Part shown: positions 1 through 12,249 of the stretch, one piece after another
Layout of the letters: every line of letters begins with the position of its first letter
Position numbering within the stretch: position 1 is the stretch's first letter
Origin: Gnetum montanum
Lineage: Eukaryota > Streptophyta > Gnetopsida > Gnetales > Gnetaceae
DNA: 64,000 nt
Assembly (NCBI GenBank): GCA_015680685.1
Contig: MNCI01024081.1
Location: forward strand, 56,888-120,887
Direction of reading: 5' to 3'
Notes under the pieces: model-generated
Told to the model about the DNA's origin: nothing
The model's input: only the letters and a program-made list of their open reading frames with translations
The model's database searches: none
Position numbers and translations under genes: made by a program

Positions 1-1619
1 GGGTGATGATGAATTTCAAAAACATTATGCACTATTTGGTGTGTGCCCCACCCCCACAACTAAGCTGAACAGTCCAGGTTCAAGTAGGTTCAAATGGAAT
101 GAAAATCGGAGTACCAGCGAGCAAGTTATGGATATGAAAGCAAGGGATGTGCGATCGCAAGTTGTAGAGAGAAATTTGAAAAACTTCCCCTGCATGAATA
201 GTTGCAAATGATGTTGATTAGCACAGGGGGGTCATGTATATATATTTTCATCGAAGTTAGGGCACTTAGAGAAAGTATTGAATTTTGAACTTTTTTTTTT
301 TGAAATTAAACAATGTAAACAAAGGACATCTAGATGATTGTTAAAGGGTTCTAGGGTAATTCAACTAGTTCTAAAGGCACAAAAATTATGATGGTGTGGA
401 ATTTATCACTAAAGGCCTCGAGTGGTCAAGGAGAGAAAAAGGTTATGTAATGTGTTATAGGAAAGTTTGAATTAGAGGGGTAGTAATGAGGGAAAGAACA
501 TTGTTAAAGATATGCTGAGGGTAATAAATGGTGTGTGGAAGATGTATCAAGTGGGTCCTCCCCAAAGCAGGTTCTAACCTATACTGCCCTTGCATAACCA
601 CACCTTAAAATGTTCGTAGGCACTAGAAGGGTTAAATGTAATCCACACTAGTTGCACAAAACACACACATATAAGTATCACCGAAATGAGGTAATAATTC
701 TATACTATACGTGACACAAGCAACAATTACATGGACAACGAGATGAGATGGGGTATAGAAGGGGTTGTAGAGATTGGGACATGAGGTAACTAACCTAGGG
801 CACAATGAATCCTACGTGTAAAGCATGATTAATGTGTCATTAACCTGTCGTTCCAAGATTAGGACCAAGTCCATTCCTCTGATCAGTGACACCGCATTGT
901 TTCATCCCATGATGAGCAACTATGAGAGTACCAAAATAACAAGGTGTACGATCACATGGCATTTTGTTCAAGGGAGGAGTGATTTTTGTTTTGTGGCACT
1001 TCCTTTGTGTTTTTTTCTCTTCTCTTCTCTTTTTTTTTTTTTGAATGAATGAATCGAGAGAAGCCACCAACCTTTAGGCAGGGGTGCATGTCTTTCCAGT
1101 GGGACTCCCTAGAACAACATTGGATTTTTAAGTGCCTTTTGATTACTCTTACTCCCATTTTTCGTTAGATCTACAGGATCTTAGTACAACCACGTTGCAT
1201 GACAACTCCCACAGATGTCACCAAAGAGAATCTACAAGTCCCCTTGATGTCACATCCTAATCATTCCCTCTTGGTCCATCCTTCTTCATTCTAGGTAAAA
1301 TGAACACAAAATTAATTTTAAGTTTTTAAAAATGTTAAGAATATCATTGTACCCTCGATTAGATGCTCTTATTTGTAGAATGTATGAGTGGGTGTAATGG
1401 GCTCACTATCCACATAATTGATCACTTGAGACTCAATAACATAGAACACACCTCAACCAACGAGCCACATGAGTGTTTTATTCATAGACAAGATTAGTTA
1501 TAAAAATGTAAAAAGATAAAAAGATAAAACAAGAAATTGAAAAATGAAAAACTGGAAAACAAAAAGTTGTAAAATTAAAAAGAATGAAAAATATTTATTA
1601 ATCTTGCTTGTTATTAAAA
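1..1619 (-). other. 3' noncoding region of element G
   Basis: No convincing reading frame. Two blocks are shared with elements E, A and B: one at about 1219-1258 (minus strand; TGTGACATCAAGGGG followed by TTTGGTGACATC-like sequence) and one at about 547-632 (minus strand; hairpin followed by GGGGAGGACCCACTT). A stretch near 1050-1120 also matches element E near 20850-20900. The small frames at 825-1158 overlap these shared noncoding blocks on both strands and are not supported as genes. Confidence 0.6.
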
Positions 1620-3420
1620 TGGGGGATATCCCCCATAACTAAACGGTTGAGGATGGCAAAGATTAATAAATGAAAGATGAGGATCCTTGCATGTTGAAAA
1701 TATTGGGACCTAGTCATACTTACCCCATCAGGGTTCACACACCTGATTATAGTAAGCATAGTGGGGCACTTTATAAGATGTAGTTTTCAGATAATGAGTT
1801 GACCCACTATGATAATTAACACCATAAGATGGTATGCAAGGATCGGGATGTCGCCCTTCATGGCTGTATTCATTAGGCCATATGGTTGTTGGAGTGTTAG
1901 TTGGTGGCCCTGATAGAGTTACATGAGGCGTTGTGTTCAAAGAGAAGGATGCACCACAGTGTTGGACCCGTGCTAAGTTGGAGGATGCAGTGTCCTTGGA
2001 ATTGTGTTGTCCCTTCCTAGGGTTATTTCTAAAGAAGGGATGCCTTTGATGTTGCTAAGGTCTCTCACTACTATTGGCAATAGCAGCACAAGTAACATTC
2101 ATGGGTTGTTGCTATGGTGCAGACACCTTAGGAACAATTGGTGGTGATCTAGAAGGAGGGAAAGGATAAGAATGTTGAAATTGAGAAGAAGTTTAAGGTA
2201 TCAAAGGTGGTGGTTGTGTTGGAGAGGATATGGGTTGATAGTATTGAGCAGAATGATAATAATGTGGTGAGATAGAGGATGTTGACCCAGTTGGAGAAAT
2301 AGGATGTTGGACTTGATAAGCACTTAGGTTCGGATGATATGAAGGGTCTACCCAGTTTGAGGGTGGCCTCCCGCATGACTGGGATTGTTGCCACTGTGAT
2401 TGAACACAGTATCTCTATACAAACTCTGGATGTAACACTCTTCCCCAATGCTCCTGTAAATGTGACAAGATTGGACATTGGCCCTTGGGGTGATCGTAGA
2501 GGCAAACGTTACATTGATACGTATGATTGGTAGTTAAGTTCTTATTCTCTTCTACCCTTCTTTCTGATTGTCTAAGGGTATTTTTTCTTGCTTCTCAGGT
2601 TGTCAAAACTCTATCTCCAATAAAATTGATATATTCTCCACACTTTTTATGCATCCATTCCAACCTCTTATTGATCTTTGCCTCGATTTCATCTAATGAT
2701 TTTTGTACTGGAAAAGATGGTTCTTCCACCTTGAGATGGGTTGATTTCTTCCTTTCATGATTATGGACCCTTGTTAAGTTGAGATTTTGGTCCCATTGAT
2801 GTTTTTCAACACTCTCCCATCTAGCCATTTCTCCTTCCTATTTTGCTACCCACTTAATAAGATCTTTTAATTGATGGATTTTTAGTTCGTATAGTTGTCC
2901 TTGGGTATACATCCCTAGGGTTTTTCTTGTTTCATCACGAAGCCCATCAATGATATGGTACATTAGCCTTTTTTCAAAGAACTCATGGCCTAGACAGTTG
3001 TTTAACAGTGCATAATATCTTTCTAAGGCCATGTCCAAGGGTTCATGTTGTCCTTGTTTCCACTCTTGGATTTGTTTCCTCAAGGCCAACACTCTTGCGT
3101 AAATTTGATATCTTTCATTAAAGGCTTCTACCATTTTTGGCCAACGTCATATTGAATTTGGTTTTAATGATCTATACCATACTTTTTCTTGGCCAACGAG
3201 TGTCATAGGGAAGAGCTTGAGTTTTTGCCAACCGTTATCAATGTTGTTCCATGCACAAGCATCGTAGAAGGCTTGTAAATGTTGATGTGGATCTAATTCA
3301 TAGCCTCCTAAGAAATTATGGAAGTTTCTTAAATTGAGCTTGGGTAGATGACTCTCTTTACGATGCCTACAGAAGATTTGAACAGCCTCTTGTATTTGCG
3401 TTAGGCTTGTAGTGGCTAGT
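1620..3420 (-). pseudogene. Degenerate gag of element G
   Basis: A nearly continuous minus-strand frame of about 600 codons with a handful of in-frame stops. The core (about 3410 to 2820) has a typical plant retrotransposon gag: a GGYELDP...HLQAFYDACA segment, WQKLKLFPMTL, then RWPKMVEAFNERY, IQEWKQGQHEPLDMALERYY and YHIIDGLRDETRKTLGMY. Further on lies a Cys/His motif, CNVCLYDHPKGQC (C-x2-C-x3-H-x4-C), a zinc-knuckle variant. A Pro/Ser/His-rich tail follows and ends in YGGYPPF, close to the SHGG motif that ends the coding regions of A, B, E and F. Gag would form the virus-like particle. No protease follows, unlike A, B, C and F. Confidence 0.75.
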
Positions 3421-3727
3421 AGGGGTTCATCATCATCAAGTAAGTTATGCTTTCATGTGTTGGGATGATGTTTCCTTCATTTATGTTTATAAGAAACCCC
3501 CACTTCAAATTGTGTACTCCAACCTTCATTGTCAGATAATTCATTGGTTCTCCAATGAATTGCCTCACTAGATGTGGCATTATCATAGTCTTGTAGGAGA
3601 GGCATGGTTTTGAAATTGTGTGTGAATTTATATGTGATTTTTTGTAAATTTTTCTTCTTAAAAGATATATCATTAATTCCTTTACAATGACCTTCTATGA
3701 TATAACTAATGTAGATAACTAGCACCA

Positions 3728-3745
3728 TCCCCGACAATGGTGCCA
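3728..3745 (-). promoter_or_regulatory. Primer binding site of element G (tRNA-Asp type)
   Basis: On the minus strand it reads TGGTGCCATTGTCGGGGA, one base inside the LTR end. From memory, the 3' end of plant tRNA-Asp(GUC) complements TGGCGCCGTTGCCGGGGA, so three positions differ. A tRNA-Asp primer is characteristic of Athila-lineage elements. Confidence 0.75.
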
Positions 3746-3746
3746 A

Positions 3747-4312
3747 TGATGAGTGGCAAGGTACCCCTAGACTCAACCATATGAATACGAGTGTTTCACA
3801 TAAGATCCAGTCGAACTCCGCAGATGGGTTAGTTGTGGTATCTAGATAGTTACTCGTAGGTCGTAGTTCGTTATCTTCCCACCTAGACTAGTATTAGCTT
3901 TATCACATATGGTTTAGTCCAGAGTGAGGTGTGTGATGTGTTTCTATGCTAACGCTAATCCTAGGTATGATGGTAAATAATATTAACTATGCTAAAAGAG
4001 AGAGAGGGTAAGAGAGAATCTAAACCAGCCTAAGTGCGATGAGCATCTATTCCTTAATCATTCGTACACATATTGGACCTCATGCATGAATACCATTGGG
4101 ATTACCAAGTGCATGGCCTANAAGAAGGAAAAACTACAAGAGTTTGGATAAGGAAGTAAGAACTAATGCCTATAACAAGGAAAGCTTTCTCTTATTTATA
4201 GAAATTAAGGCAGGCCATGATATCGCGTACATGATATCAAGGCTGCTACGATATCGCGGCTACTACAATATCACAGCTACGATATCACAGCCAGCAAATT
4301 TATGACTCATCA
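3747..4312 (-). repeat. 5' LTR of element G
   Basis: 566 bp, bounded by TGATGAGT and ACTCATCA, an 8-bp terminal inverted repeat. On the minus strand a TATAAATA box lies at 4193-4200, with a cluster of GATATCGCG-type palindromic motifs just upstream of it (about 4218-4293). One undetermined base falls at 4121. The promoter half matches the LTR of element F, including the GATATCGCG motif. Confidence 0.8.
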
Positions 4313-4457
4313 GTAAGAGATTAATGCATATTTATTTTTTCTATGTACAAATGATAATGATGTTAATAATGAAACTAAAAATGAGGAGCATAACAAGGAT
4401 GTAATTGTGAAGCAACCAAACATAGAAGAAGCACCTGATGATGAGTTTGACTCTTAA
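4313..4457 (+). pseudogene. C-terminal tail of a chromovirus polyprotein (element H)
   Basis: The frame encodes an acidic tail containing NEEHNKD, KQPNIEEAPDDEFDS and a stop at about 4455-4457. A GGAGGGTAGA polypurine stretch and an LTR start follow. It matches the tail of element D at about 28440-28554 (EEHND, IEEALKDELDA, stop, GGGGGTAGA, LTR). Element G inserted here and removed everything upstream from view. Confidence 0.7.
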
Positions 4458-4468
4458 GGAGGGTAGAT

Positions 4469-4900
4469 TGTAATGTCTCATCCCTTGTTAAGGGTAGAAT
4501 TGTATTATTAACTATGTAATGATCTTTGGAAGAAGGGGTGCCTCATTATGAGGAGTTCTAACTATTCATGGTACCCCTTAGAGATGGATTTGACTTGTCA
4601 CATTTAAGATTGGGCTTGGAGGTATTATTAATTCTTGTGACTACTTCTTTATAAACTTTAGTGAATATTTAACCTATTCTTTAAATTTTATAAAATATTT
4701 AGCATATTTCTCCTTTCTTTATGGGTGGTTACTGAATCTTTATTCAATTCCTTATTTTGTGCTGAAACAACATCAAATATTGTTTTGTTGTTCCTAGGCA
4801 TGTTACTCTAATCTTCTACTCTGACATAATATTCCATCACAATGTAATTCATAAGCTATTGACAGTACTCCTCAAGGATGGACTTAGAAGTAGTCATCAA
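4469..4900 (+). repeat. 3' LTR of chromovirus H (right end approximate)
   Basis: Starts TGTAATGTCTCATCCCTTG, parallel to the TGTAACATCCCATCC start of both D LTRs. It shares GCCTCATTATGAGGAGTT and the ATTCATGTA..CCCTT segment. Similarity fades after about 4680, and the terminal CA cannot be placed with certainty. Confidence 0.6.
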
Positions 4901-6650
4901 AGTATTTCTAGTTTTCTGGATCTTGTAATCTATGTATCACAAAAATTAATAATAACATCCCTAAATTTATTTCTATAAATTAACCTATATATTTCTTATT
5001 CCTCTAATCTTTTTTCTTTTCTTTTCTTTTCTTTTCTTTTCTTTTGAAAAAATAATTTAAAACTTGTTGAAGATCAAGGGATGAGGAATAGGGGCAGGGG
5101 CAAGGGAGGAGGGGAAGGAGGGAAAGGGATATGATGATGAGTAGTATGAATGTACTTGTTTTATGCACGATAATATCATTGAAGCTTTTGATTGTACCCT
5201 TCTTTAGCATGGGTTCTATAATTCCTAGTTGACCATAAATTTTGAATTCCTGCTATTCATTTTGTGCTATAATGGGATTTATTATTTTCTCCCTTAAGAC
5301 ATATAATTCTAGTGAAATGAAATTTTAGAAATTTTAGTTTAGCTTAAATGTCAGGAAAATAATTCTAACTTCAAACAAACTTAAAATCACATAACAAATA
5401 AATTTTACACTCTAAGAAATGTATAATATCATGTCTTAATATATAAATTGCATACTTTGTTCTAGTTAACATATATTAGAACTTCCACTAACATCATATG
5501 ATACCTACAGTCAAACCTAATTGTTAATAACTTACATAGATCGAAAGAATGAATAATTAATTTAATTAATATAATAGTAATCAATTTCTAGAAAACTATT
5601 TATTCTTATTTATTATTTATTCTTTTATTAAAATTGAAATTGATTTTCTTTCCCAATTTATGGAAGCCCCCTCTACCACCTACACATAGTTTTGTCAACA
5701 TGAATGTTTGATATCTAAAATATAACCAAAACTATATAATGTTAAGAAAATATGAAATTTTGGGGGAAGTAAATGCTACAAATTTTTCATTATTATGGAT
5801 ACAAAATGACAAGATCTAAAATAATAAGGGAATTTGATTGTCACCTTTCACTTTTCTTCTGTATGTTCAATAGATAAGTCCATTGTAATTTCTAATTTAG
5901 TATCAAAAGTATTTTGTAGAACAATGTGGCTTATCTTCATGATAGAGGTTGTAATGAAAGTTTATAGATTTAAACTATTTTATAGATGGTTTAAAACTAT
6001 GTAGACCTTATGAGTTGTATATGTTCTTTTAACACATATGGATGTATGCCCCTCTTCTACCTATGTATGTGTATCCATTCTTATCATATTAATATCTTCC
6101 TTCTCATTTGTCTTTATCTGCAGTGATGATTTTTTAATATTCTTTTGTTATATTAGATAGCTTTTATAAATATTAATTGAAATCAATTTGTTACCCACTA
6201 TTGTTAACATTGGTTAGGATGATAATTATTTCTAACCTTTTTGTTTAGTGTGTAATATTTGTAAAGCTGGAATTAAGCATGAATAGAAGGAACAAAAGAT
6301 TATATTTGTGTAAATAAGTACATATGCATGGATAATTAATGTCTTCTACATGCTTCCTATGTTTGTTTATGTTGATACAGTTCTAAATTTCACCTATAAA
6401 ACAATATGAGCTTTAATGTTGATCATTTAAATTTATTTGAAATTTGAATTGATTTCTTTTTTGAAATCAATTCTTTCTCTTACCATAGAGTCTTTTATTT
6501 GTATAGTGAATGATTCAAATATTGCTTTCTCACCTTTATGTCATTGTATTTTTCTATAGTAGTGGCCTCTTGAAAGTACTCCTTTTTGCTAGGTATGACT
6601 TTCTTCTTTATGCATTTCCACAATAAAAAATTCATGTTAGAGACATGAAT
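4900..6650. other. AT-rich intergenic stretch
   Basis: No reading frame, LTR end or RNA gene is recognisable. A (TTTTC)n microsatellite lies at about 5008-5046, followed by a G/A-rich tract at 5090-5130. The rest is low-GC unique-looking sequence. Confidence 0.6.
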
Positions 6651-7555
6651 TGATATAATGCCTAGTGTTTATGAGTGTCAAAGTGTTGCATCGATGGCCC
6701 CCTGTCGATGGGGCCTTGTTTACATGGTGTTGCCCCATCGATGAAGCCCTATAATAGAAACTATAAATACGAGCTCATAGTCATACATATTGGGGAGTCA
6801 AGTCACAATAGTAGCAGAGCTCTTGTAGTTTTTTCATTTGAGAGTTAGAATATTTGTTTTAGTGCCCACAATAGAAGTCAAAAAGTGTATAGATATTTAT
6901 TCGAGCACTATTGTACCTAAACCACACCAGTGTGGATGGCAATAAAGATGAGCCTTTTGATCAAACCTTGTAGCACTTAGAATAGATTAATGATTTATTT
7001 ATACATTTATTATTTTGATTAATTATGCCACTAATTAAGTTAAATTACACTTCAAGAGATTAGTTAATTAATAAATATAAATAGATTAAACAAATAAGTA
7101 TGACTAATTTGAGTGTAAATAGGAATTTGCTTAGTAATCCCAATAGTGGTATTGCTTGGTGCACTCAGTAGCATAGCGCATGGTAACCTAGCAATGGGTA
7201 TGTGGGTTTAGGACATGTACGAAAAGTAGGACTGGATGGTTATGTTAGGACTAGTTAGAGATTAGTTAATTAGTTAAATTAAATTAGTTGTTAAATTACT
7301 TCATCTCTCTACTTTAGGCACCAAAGAACAATAAAATGTAAAATAATAAAAAACATATGCCTCGATTACACTTAACCATACCCTTGTGCATCACAAGTGT
7401 AATTGGAAAGACAACGAATGATCATTGGGGCAAGGTTCCCTTCCTAGAAGACTAGTGTACCATAAACTATAGAGTCCACAAAATTTGACCAAATCACACA
7501 TGAACACTTTGTGATTCATATGGTTGGATGTACGGGTACCTTCAACCACTTATCA
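6651..7555 (+). repeat. 5' LTR of element C
   Basis: About 905 bp, ending ACTTATCA one base before the PBS. The start is taken as TGATATAATG at 6651 and is less certain than the end. TATAAATA is at 6762-6769. Palindromic CATCGATGG and GGGGCC motifs lie at about 6689-6748, just upstream of TATA. Four Ns-free direct LTR features seen in A and B recur, such as the block around the AACCATACCCTTG..CACAAGTG sequence near 7373-7405. Confidence 0.7.
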
Positions 7556-7556
7556 T

Positions 7557-7574
7557 TGGCACCATTGCTAGGAA
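7557..7574 (+). promoter_or_regulatory. Primer binding site of element C (tRNA-Asp type)
   Basis: TGGCACCATTGCTAGGAA sits one base after the LTR end. It is a diverged version of the tRNA-Asp-complementary PBS that is best preserved in element F. Confidence 0.65.
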
Positions 7575-7704
7575 CTCTTTCTGTTGACACATGTGCTATC
7601 TAGGATTAGTGAACATTATTAATATCATTGGACAAACCCCAAGGTCAACATCATTTTCATATTTTATAATTACAAAAGCACACTGATATTTTATTTGTTG
7701 CAAA

Positions 7705-9306
7705 ATATCTTCTCCTCATAGGCGTGACAATACTAAACCACTAGTTCCATAAGAGTGCAAAGTGGTATATACTCATCCAGATGAGTATGTACCTGATTTC
7801 ACCTTCATCCTGCATTAGGACAAACAATTGCAATGACATGACATGAAAGGTAATATTGTAATGCCTCTTAATCAATCTATGCCTGTGATGTTGCTTCAAA
7901 CTCTAAAGGAGTTAGGCATTCATGATCTTCAAGAAGAATATGTTATGCAAGACTATGACTACTAGGACTATCATTCAACTAAAACATAACACCAAAGAGA
8001 TCAACACCAGGAAAGGCACCATGAGGATGTGAAGGGGAACAATTCACCAATCGCTTGTTCTTATTAAACCAAGATGACAATGCAGACCCTCCCTCAGGGG
8101 GCTCTCAAAATGAAGATTCTCCACCCCTTGTTACTAATGATGGGGGTGTAAACCTAAATCTAAGGTTAACTATCAATAATCCAAGTTTAGGAAAAGATGG
8201 CAATCAAGGTAGAGGCTCAAACAAGCATTAAAAGAAAATAAGAAAATTGATGAATGTGGTTGTGATAACCAAAGGGGAGTTGATAGAAACCATGGTGGTG
8301 GTAGTCCTCTTTCCTCTTTTCCCTCTTCATCTTTCTCTTCTAGCTCCAAAAAATGTTGTAGAATGAATAAACATGATGGAAGTGAGCAGCAGGATAGTAA
8401 TATTAATCACCATGCCCATAATAATCAAAGGGGTCATAGAGGATATCATGGGCAACAATGAAATAATGATGATGATGAGCCTTTGTTGGCAACTCGAAGC
8501 ATGCTTAACATTACAGAGGCAGTTAAGATCCCAACTAGGCATGTGAAAGATAGCTGGATCAAGCACTTAGATATGAATAATACCCCAATATTTGAAGGGG
8601 GATATAACTCTAATCTACAAGATCATCTACAAGCCTTTTACGATGCCTATGCATTACAAAACATAAAGAATGATTGGAAAAAACTCAAGCTATTCCCTAG
8701 GATACTCATCAAGGAAGCGGAAAGCTAGTACTAGTCCTTAGAGCCAGAATCGATTTGTAGATGGAGTAGCATGCTAGAACTATTTAATGATAAATACCAA
8801 ATATACTCTATAGTGTTTAATCTAAGAAGGCAAATCCAAGGCTAGAAATAGGGAACACATGAACCCTTCGATGCTACCATGGGTAGATATTATTCTCTCT
8901 TACACCAATGCCCTAGCCATGGTTATTCTTAGAGGGAACAACTCAACCACATCAAAGATGGGCTCAAAGCAAAAACTAGAAGAATGACTTAAGGTTTATG
9001 CCTAAGGGAGATTGTCCAAACTAAGATCTCATCAAATATAAAGGCTAATAGAGTAGGTAGCAAAAGAAGAAGATGAGTTGAGAAAAAGGGAAAGTGCACA
9101 AGAATATAATATGAACCCTTCCATTAAAAAAAGGGAGGTTCGATTCTGTGATAAAGAGGAGTCACCACTCGACAAGGTGGTGAACAAGAAAACTTTACCC
9201 ATCCAAAAATCTATTTCTAATATTTCGGCAAAAGTTGATAAACTATGGAACTCTTTAGATGAGAAGTTCCAAATTACTATGAAGATTGCTAAGGAATCCA
9301 AAAAGT
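7705..9306 (+). pseudogene. Gag of element C, first part, degenerate
   Basis: The frame aligns with the gag of A, B and F. Where A and B have the start MSSSHRS, C reads ATA TCT TCT CCT CAT AGG at 7705, so the start codon is lost. The N-terminal module follows (YTHPDEYVPDFTFILH at about 7765-7815). Stops are frequent. The core is clear from 8483: LATRSMLNITEAVKIPTRHV, FEGGYNSNLQDHLQAFYDAY, NDWKKLKLFPRILIKEAES. It breaks off at KIAKESKK, where D inserted at the AGAAT target. Confidence 0.7.
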
Positions 9307-9311
9307 AGAAT

Positions 9312-9812
9312 TGTAACATCCCATTCCTTGTTAAGGTTATAAACAATTGCAAACAATGTAATTAACTTCAAATGAAGTGGGGCCTTGTTATGAGGAGTTA
9401 TGATTATTCATGTATTCCTTGGGAAAGGTTTTGACCTATGCCATTTAAGGTCAAGTTTAAAGATCATGCTAGCATGGAGTTGCAGAGCTGGAATAAGCAA
9501 GTGACAGGAGCCAAGTGAAGTGGGAAAAGAAGGGACTAATCATCCCTTTAGTAGGACAACCTAACTATGGTGGCAGTGCTAGATTTCCTTTAAGGCTTAA
9601 GTGGCTTAGGAAGATAACCCAAAGAGCATTACCATACTCTCTTTTATTAATAATTTTTTTTCCTCTTTTATTTCCAAAGTACTAATTATTTAGTTACCAA
9701 TTAATTCATTTATTAAGTATTTATGATTTTTCTGTTATATTATCTAAGAAAATGATAAATGTGTTAAATTAAGCGATTGTATTTTTACAACATCCGGAAA
9801 CAAGATGTCACA
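9312..9812 (+). repeat. 5' LTR of element D
   Basis: 501 bp, TGTAACATCCC to GATGTCACA. It aligns along its whole length with 28565-29071; shared landmarks include AAGGGACTAATCA, GGCAGTGCTAGAT and ATTTTTACAACATC. A PBS-like TGGTATTGGAGA follows at 9815, a weak match to the tRNA-iMet type TGGTATCAGAGC expected for chromoviruses. Confidence 0.85.
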
Positions 9813-10049
9813 TTTGGTATTGGAGAAAACCACGATTCAAGAGCCAAAGTGGAAGAAAAAACATTGTTTTATTTTTTATTATTATAAAACACAAATATAT
9901 TTGAGCAAAATGCCAAAATGGAAGAAAAATATTATTTTATTTTATTATGTAACATAGTAAGAGGAAGTACATCCAAGCATAATACAAAAAAGAAAAAATG
10001 GCAAAAGAAGCAAAACACAAGAATGAAAAAGATGTAAAATAACTATGAT

Positions 10050-11149
10050 CATTTGTTGCAACCAAACGATTCGAGAAGCTCTATGACTATTTTCAATTAT
10101 GCTTCTCTTTCTTCATCAATGGCATACTTCTTGCTAAGCACTACCTTACATCCAGCTAATTTGTCACACAATTGTTCGATGTACTTGGTTGCATGTCTTG
10201 TTGTAGCTACTGATTTCCCCTTTCTTTTAAGTTGGGTCTTTAACATATCTATATGAATCAATCAATCATCCATGTCCTTTTTCCATTCCTTCTCTTTCTT
10301 TTCATAAACAAGACTAAAATTATGAGTTATCAACAAAGCAAGAAAAAGAGAAGAGTAAAAAATAAAAAAAGAGTATTTACCTAAAATTGATCATTGTCAA
10401 TTTGGAGAAACTATTTACAATTCTCTAGATGATAAGTGAAGCACGTTGCACTTTTCAATTCTCCTAAGAGTTTCTCTAGGTCTTTAACAGCATTTCTATC
10501 ATCCTTGGGAATTGGATGCAAAGATGATGGAACTCTAGCTTGTACTAAATCATAGTCTACCTTAAAGTTGCATGACTGAAATTCCTATAAGTGGTAGACA
10601 CCCTCACAAATAGAATAGGGTTTATTATCAAAAATTCACTAACTAATACACCAAAAAAGCACAAGCTCTTCTTCAACAACCACCACTATCTGTCCCATCA
10701 AAAAAGAAGAACCTAAGATAGAGAAAAATGGAACCACTAGATAAACTCAAGAAGTGGTGTTGATACTACCTATGGAAGGGAACCTCTTATAGGTATCACA
10801 AAAAAAGAAGGCATGCTTGGTGATCTAGATGAAGAAATGGAATTCTATTTGGAAGTGGCCTACATCATCTATGTCCATCTCTCAAATAAAGTACTGTCAC
10901 TCCATAAACATCTACAACATAAAAATCAACATCATACAAAGGAAAAAGGGAAGTATTCAAACCTTTAAATAATTAAAAATTACCTCTAGTTTCTTTCCTT
11001 TATATTGTCTTATACTTTGCCAAGTTTTTTGAGCTTTTTTTTGAGCGGCTTATTATCTTATAACTATCGGACCACTAAAAATTTACCCAATACATTACCT
11101 CTACAAAAAGGAAATTATTAGAAAAATAAATAAGACATTAAACTAAGTT

Positions 11150-11188
<39 letters not shown>

Positions 11189-12248
11189 TTAAATATATAC
11201 CTTGGGAGTAGAAAGTGTGATCTGTTCTTATGGTTGAATCATACCAAAGGTCAAAGTTCCTTGAACTTCTTCAACCTGTGTAGCTCTAGCTTGGGCACTC
11301 TGAATCAATTCATTCTGCAACCCAAATTGCATTATCAAATTTATAAAATGAAGACATAATCAACAATAAGGAAATAATAAATATATAAAAATACCTTGTT
11401 GATTTCCTCCTATTTTTGAGGATGTTCTAAAGCTAGCTGATCTTTCTTGACATCCATAATCTTACATCTTATAACTCTCTCATCTTTAAGAAATTTAGGG
11501 CATAATCAAAGATTGTAACAAATAAAATATTTGTTTAGATGGTCATAACTTATGATCAAACACATGAACAAGGGTACAAAACATAGGGTATAAGATTAAG
11601 CGGGATTTTGCTAGATAGCAGAAATTCTAGTCATGGCATTATACTAAGTAGAGAAATAAGACAACGACCAATCATAAATTCTATCAGTTGACACCATGAA
11701 GTATGTAAATAAAATAATAATTAACATGGGATTGTTGTTTATACCATAAAACCTTGCTATAAATGAGTAGACATAAATCAAAGTGAATCTCATTGATGAA
11801 ATCTCCATAAACAAATTGGCTTTTTCTAAGAGCAGAATCAATAACATAATCAAATAATTCCTTTTTGCAAAATGATTTAAATTTTGAGAAGAAAGCTAAT
11901 GGAATTAAAGGATCCTCTCCTTTTTCAAAACCCAAGGCTATTCGAATATCAAAAGGAAGGATTATTATTGCTCCAAAAAACTAATTGGAAAGTAGAACTT
12001 TTCCTACTATTATACTATTTACACCATTCCATGAGAATGCCTTTGCAATGGAAAATTTTAAAAATGGGGAAGATAAGTAAATCAAATAACCTTGAAGTTG
12101 TAATTTATCATAACCCCTCCTTCCCAAGTAAGCTATGAGCACAATCAAAATCAAAGAGTACATTCTTTTGATATAAAACAATAGTGGCTAATTAAGAGCT
12201 ACCTGAAGGAGTTTGAGATAGAGGTGAAGCTTGATGTTTAGGGGGCAT
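10050..12248 (-). pseudogene. Unidentified multi-exon gene relic inside element D
   Basis: Minus-strand coding potential is broken by intron-like gaps. Reading from high to low coordinates: MPPKHQASPLSQTPSGSS with ATG at 12246-12248, then GTAG; an exon about 12120-11765 (SRLFDLLIFPIFKIF, GFEKGEDPLIPLAFFSKFKS, KKELFDYVIDSALRKSQFVY); an exon about 11475-11394 (IMDVKKDQLALEHPQK) ending ACAAG|GTATTT; an acceptor GGGTTGCAG|AATG near 11316 leading into NELIQSAQARATQVEE; a block about 10935-10397 (DVGHFQIEFHFF, KVDYDLVQARVPSSLHPIPK, KDLEKLLGELKSATCF); and a Lys/Glu-rich coiled-coil end (about 10310-10053, KSVATTRHATKYIEQLCDKL). Several stops are present. I do not recognise the family. It may be a captured host gene or cargo of an unseen transposon. 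Confidence 0.5.
11152..11186. repeat. (GT)n microsatellite
   Basis: An uninterrupted GT dinucleotide tract of about 35 bp inside an intron-like gap of the minus-strand gene relic. Confidence 0.95.
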
Positions 12249-12249
12249 G

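Larger units (their letters stand above)
1..4312 (-). mobile_element. Element G: gag-only Athila-type LTR retrotransposon, 3' end outside window
   Basis: Minus-strand element. It reads from its 5' LTR (3747-4312) through PBS (3728-3745), leader, a gag-like reading frame (about 3420 down to 1620) and at least 1.6 kb of 3' noncoding DNA running off the left edge. No protease, RT, RNase H or integrase is recognisable, so it is probably a non-autonomous (LARD-like) relative of elements A and B. Its gag core and 3' noncoding blocks match element E closely in order and content. It sits in the 3' end of a chromovirus (element H), whose reading frame resumes at 4313. The 3' LTR and target duplication are out of view. 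Confidence 0.75.

Noticed and set aside
840-1158. Small frames on both strands near 840-1158
   Set aside because: They overlap noncoding blocks conserved between elements G and E; conservation is at the DNA level and the frames are not shared.
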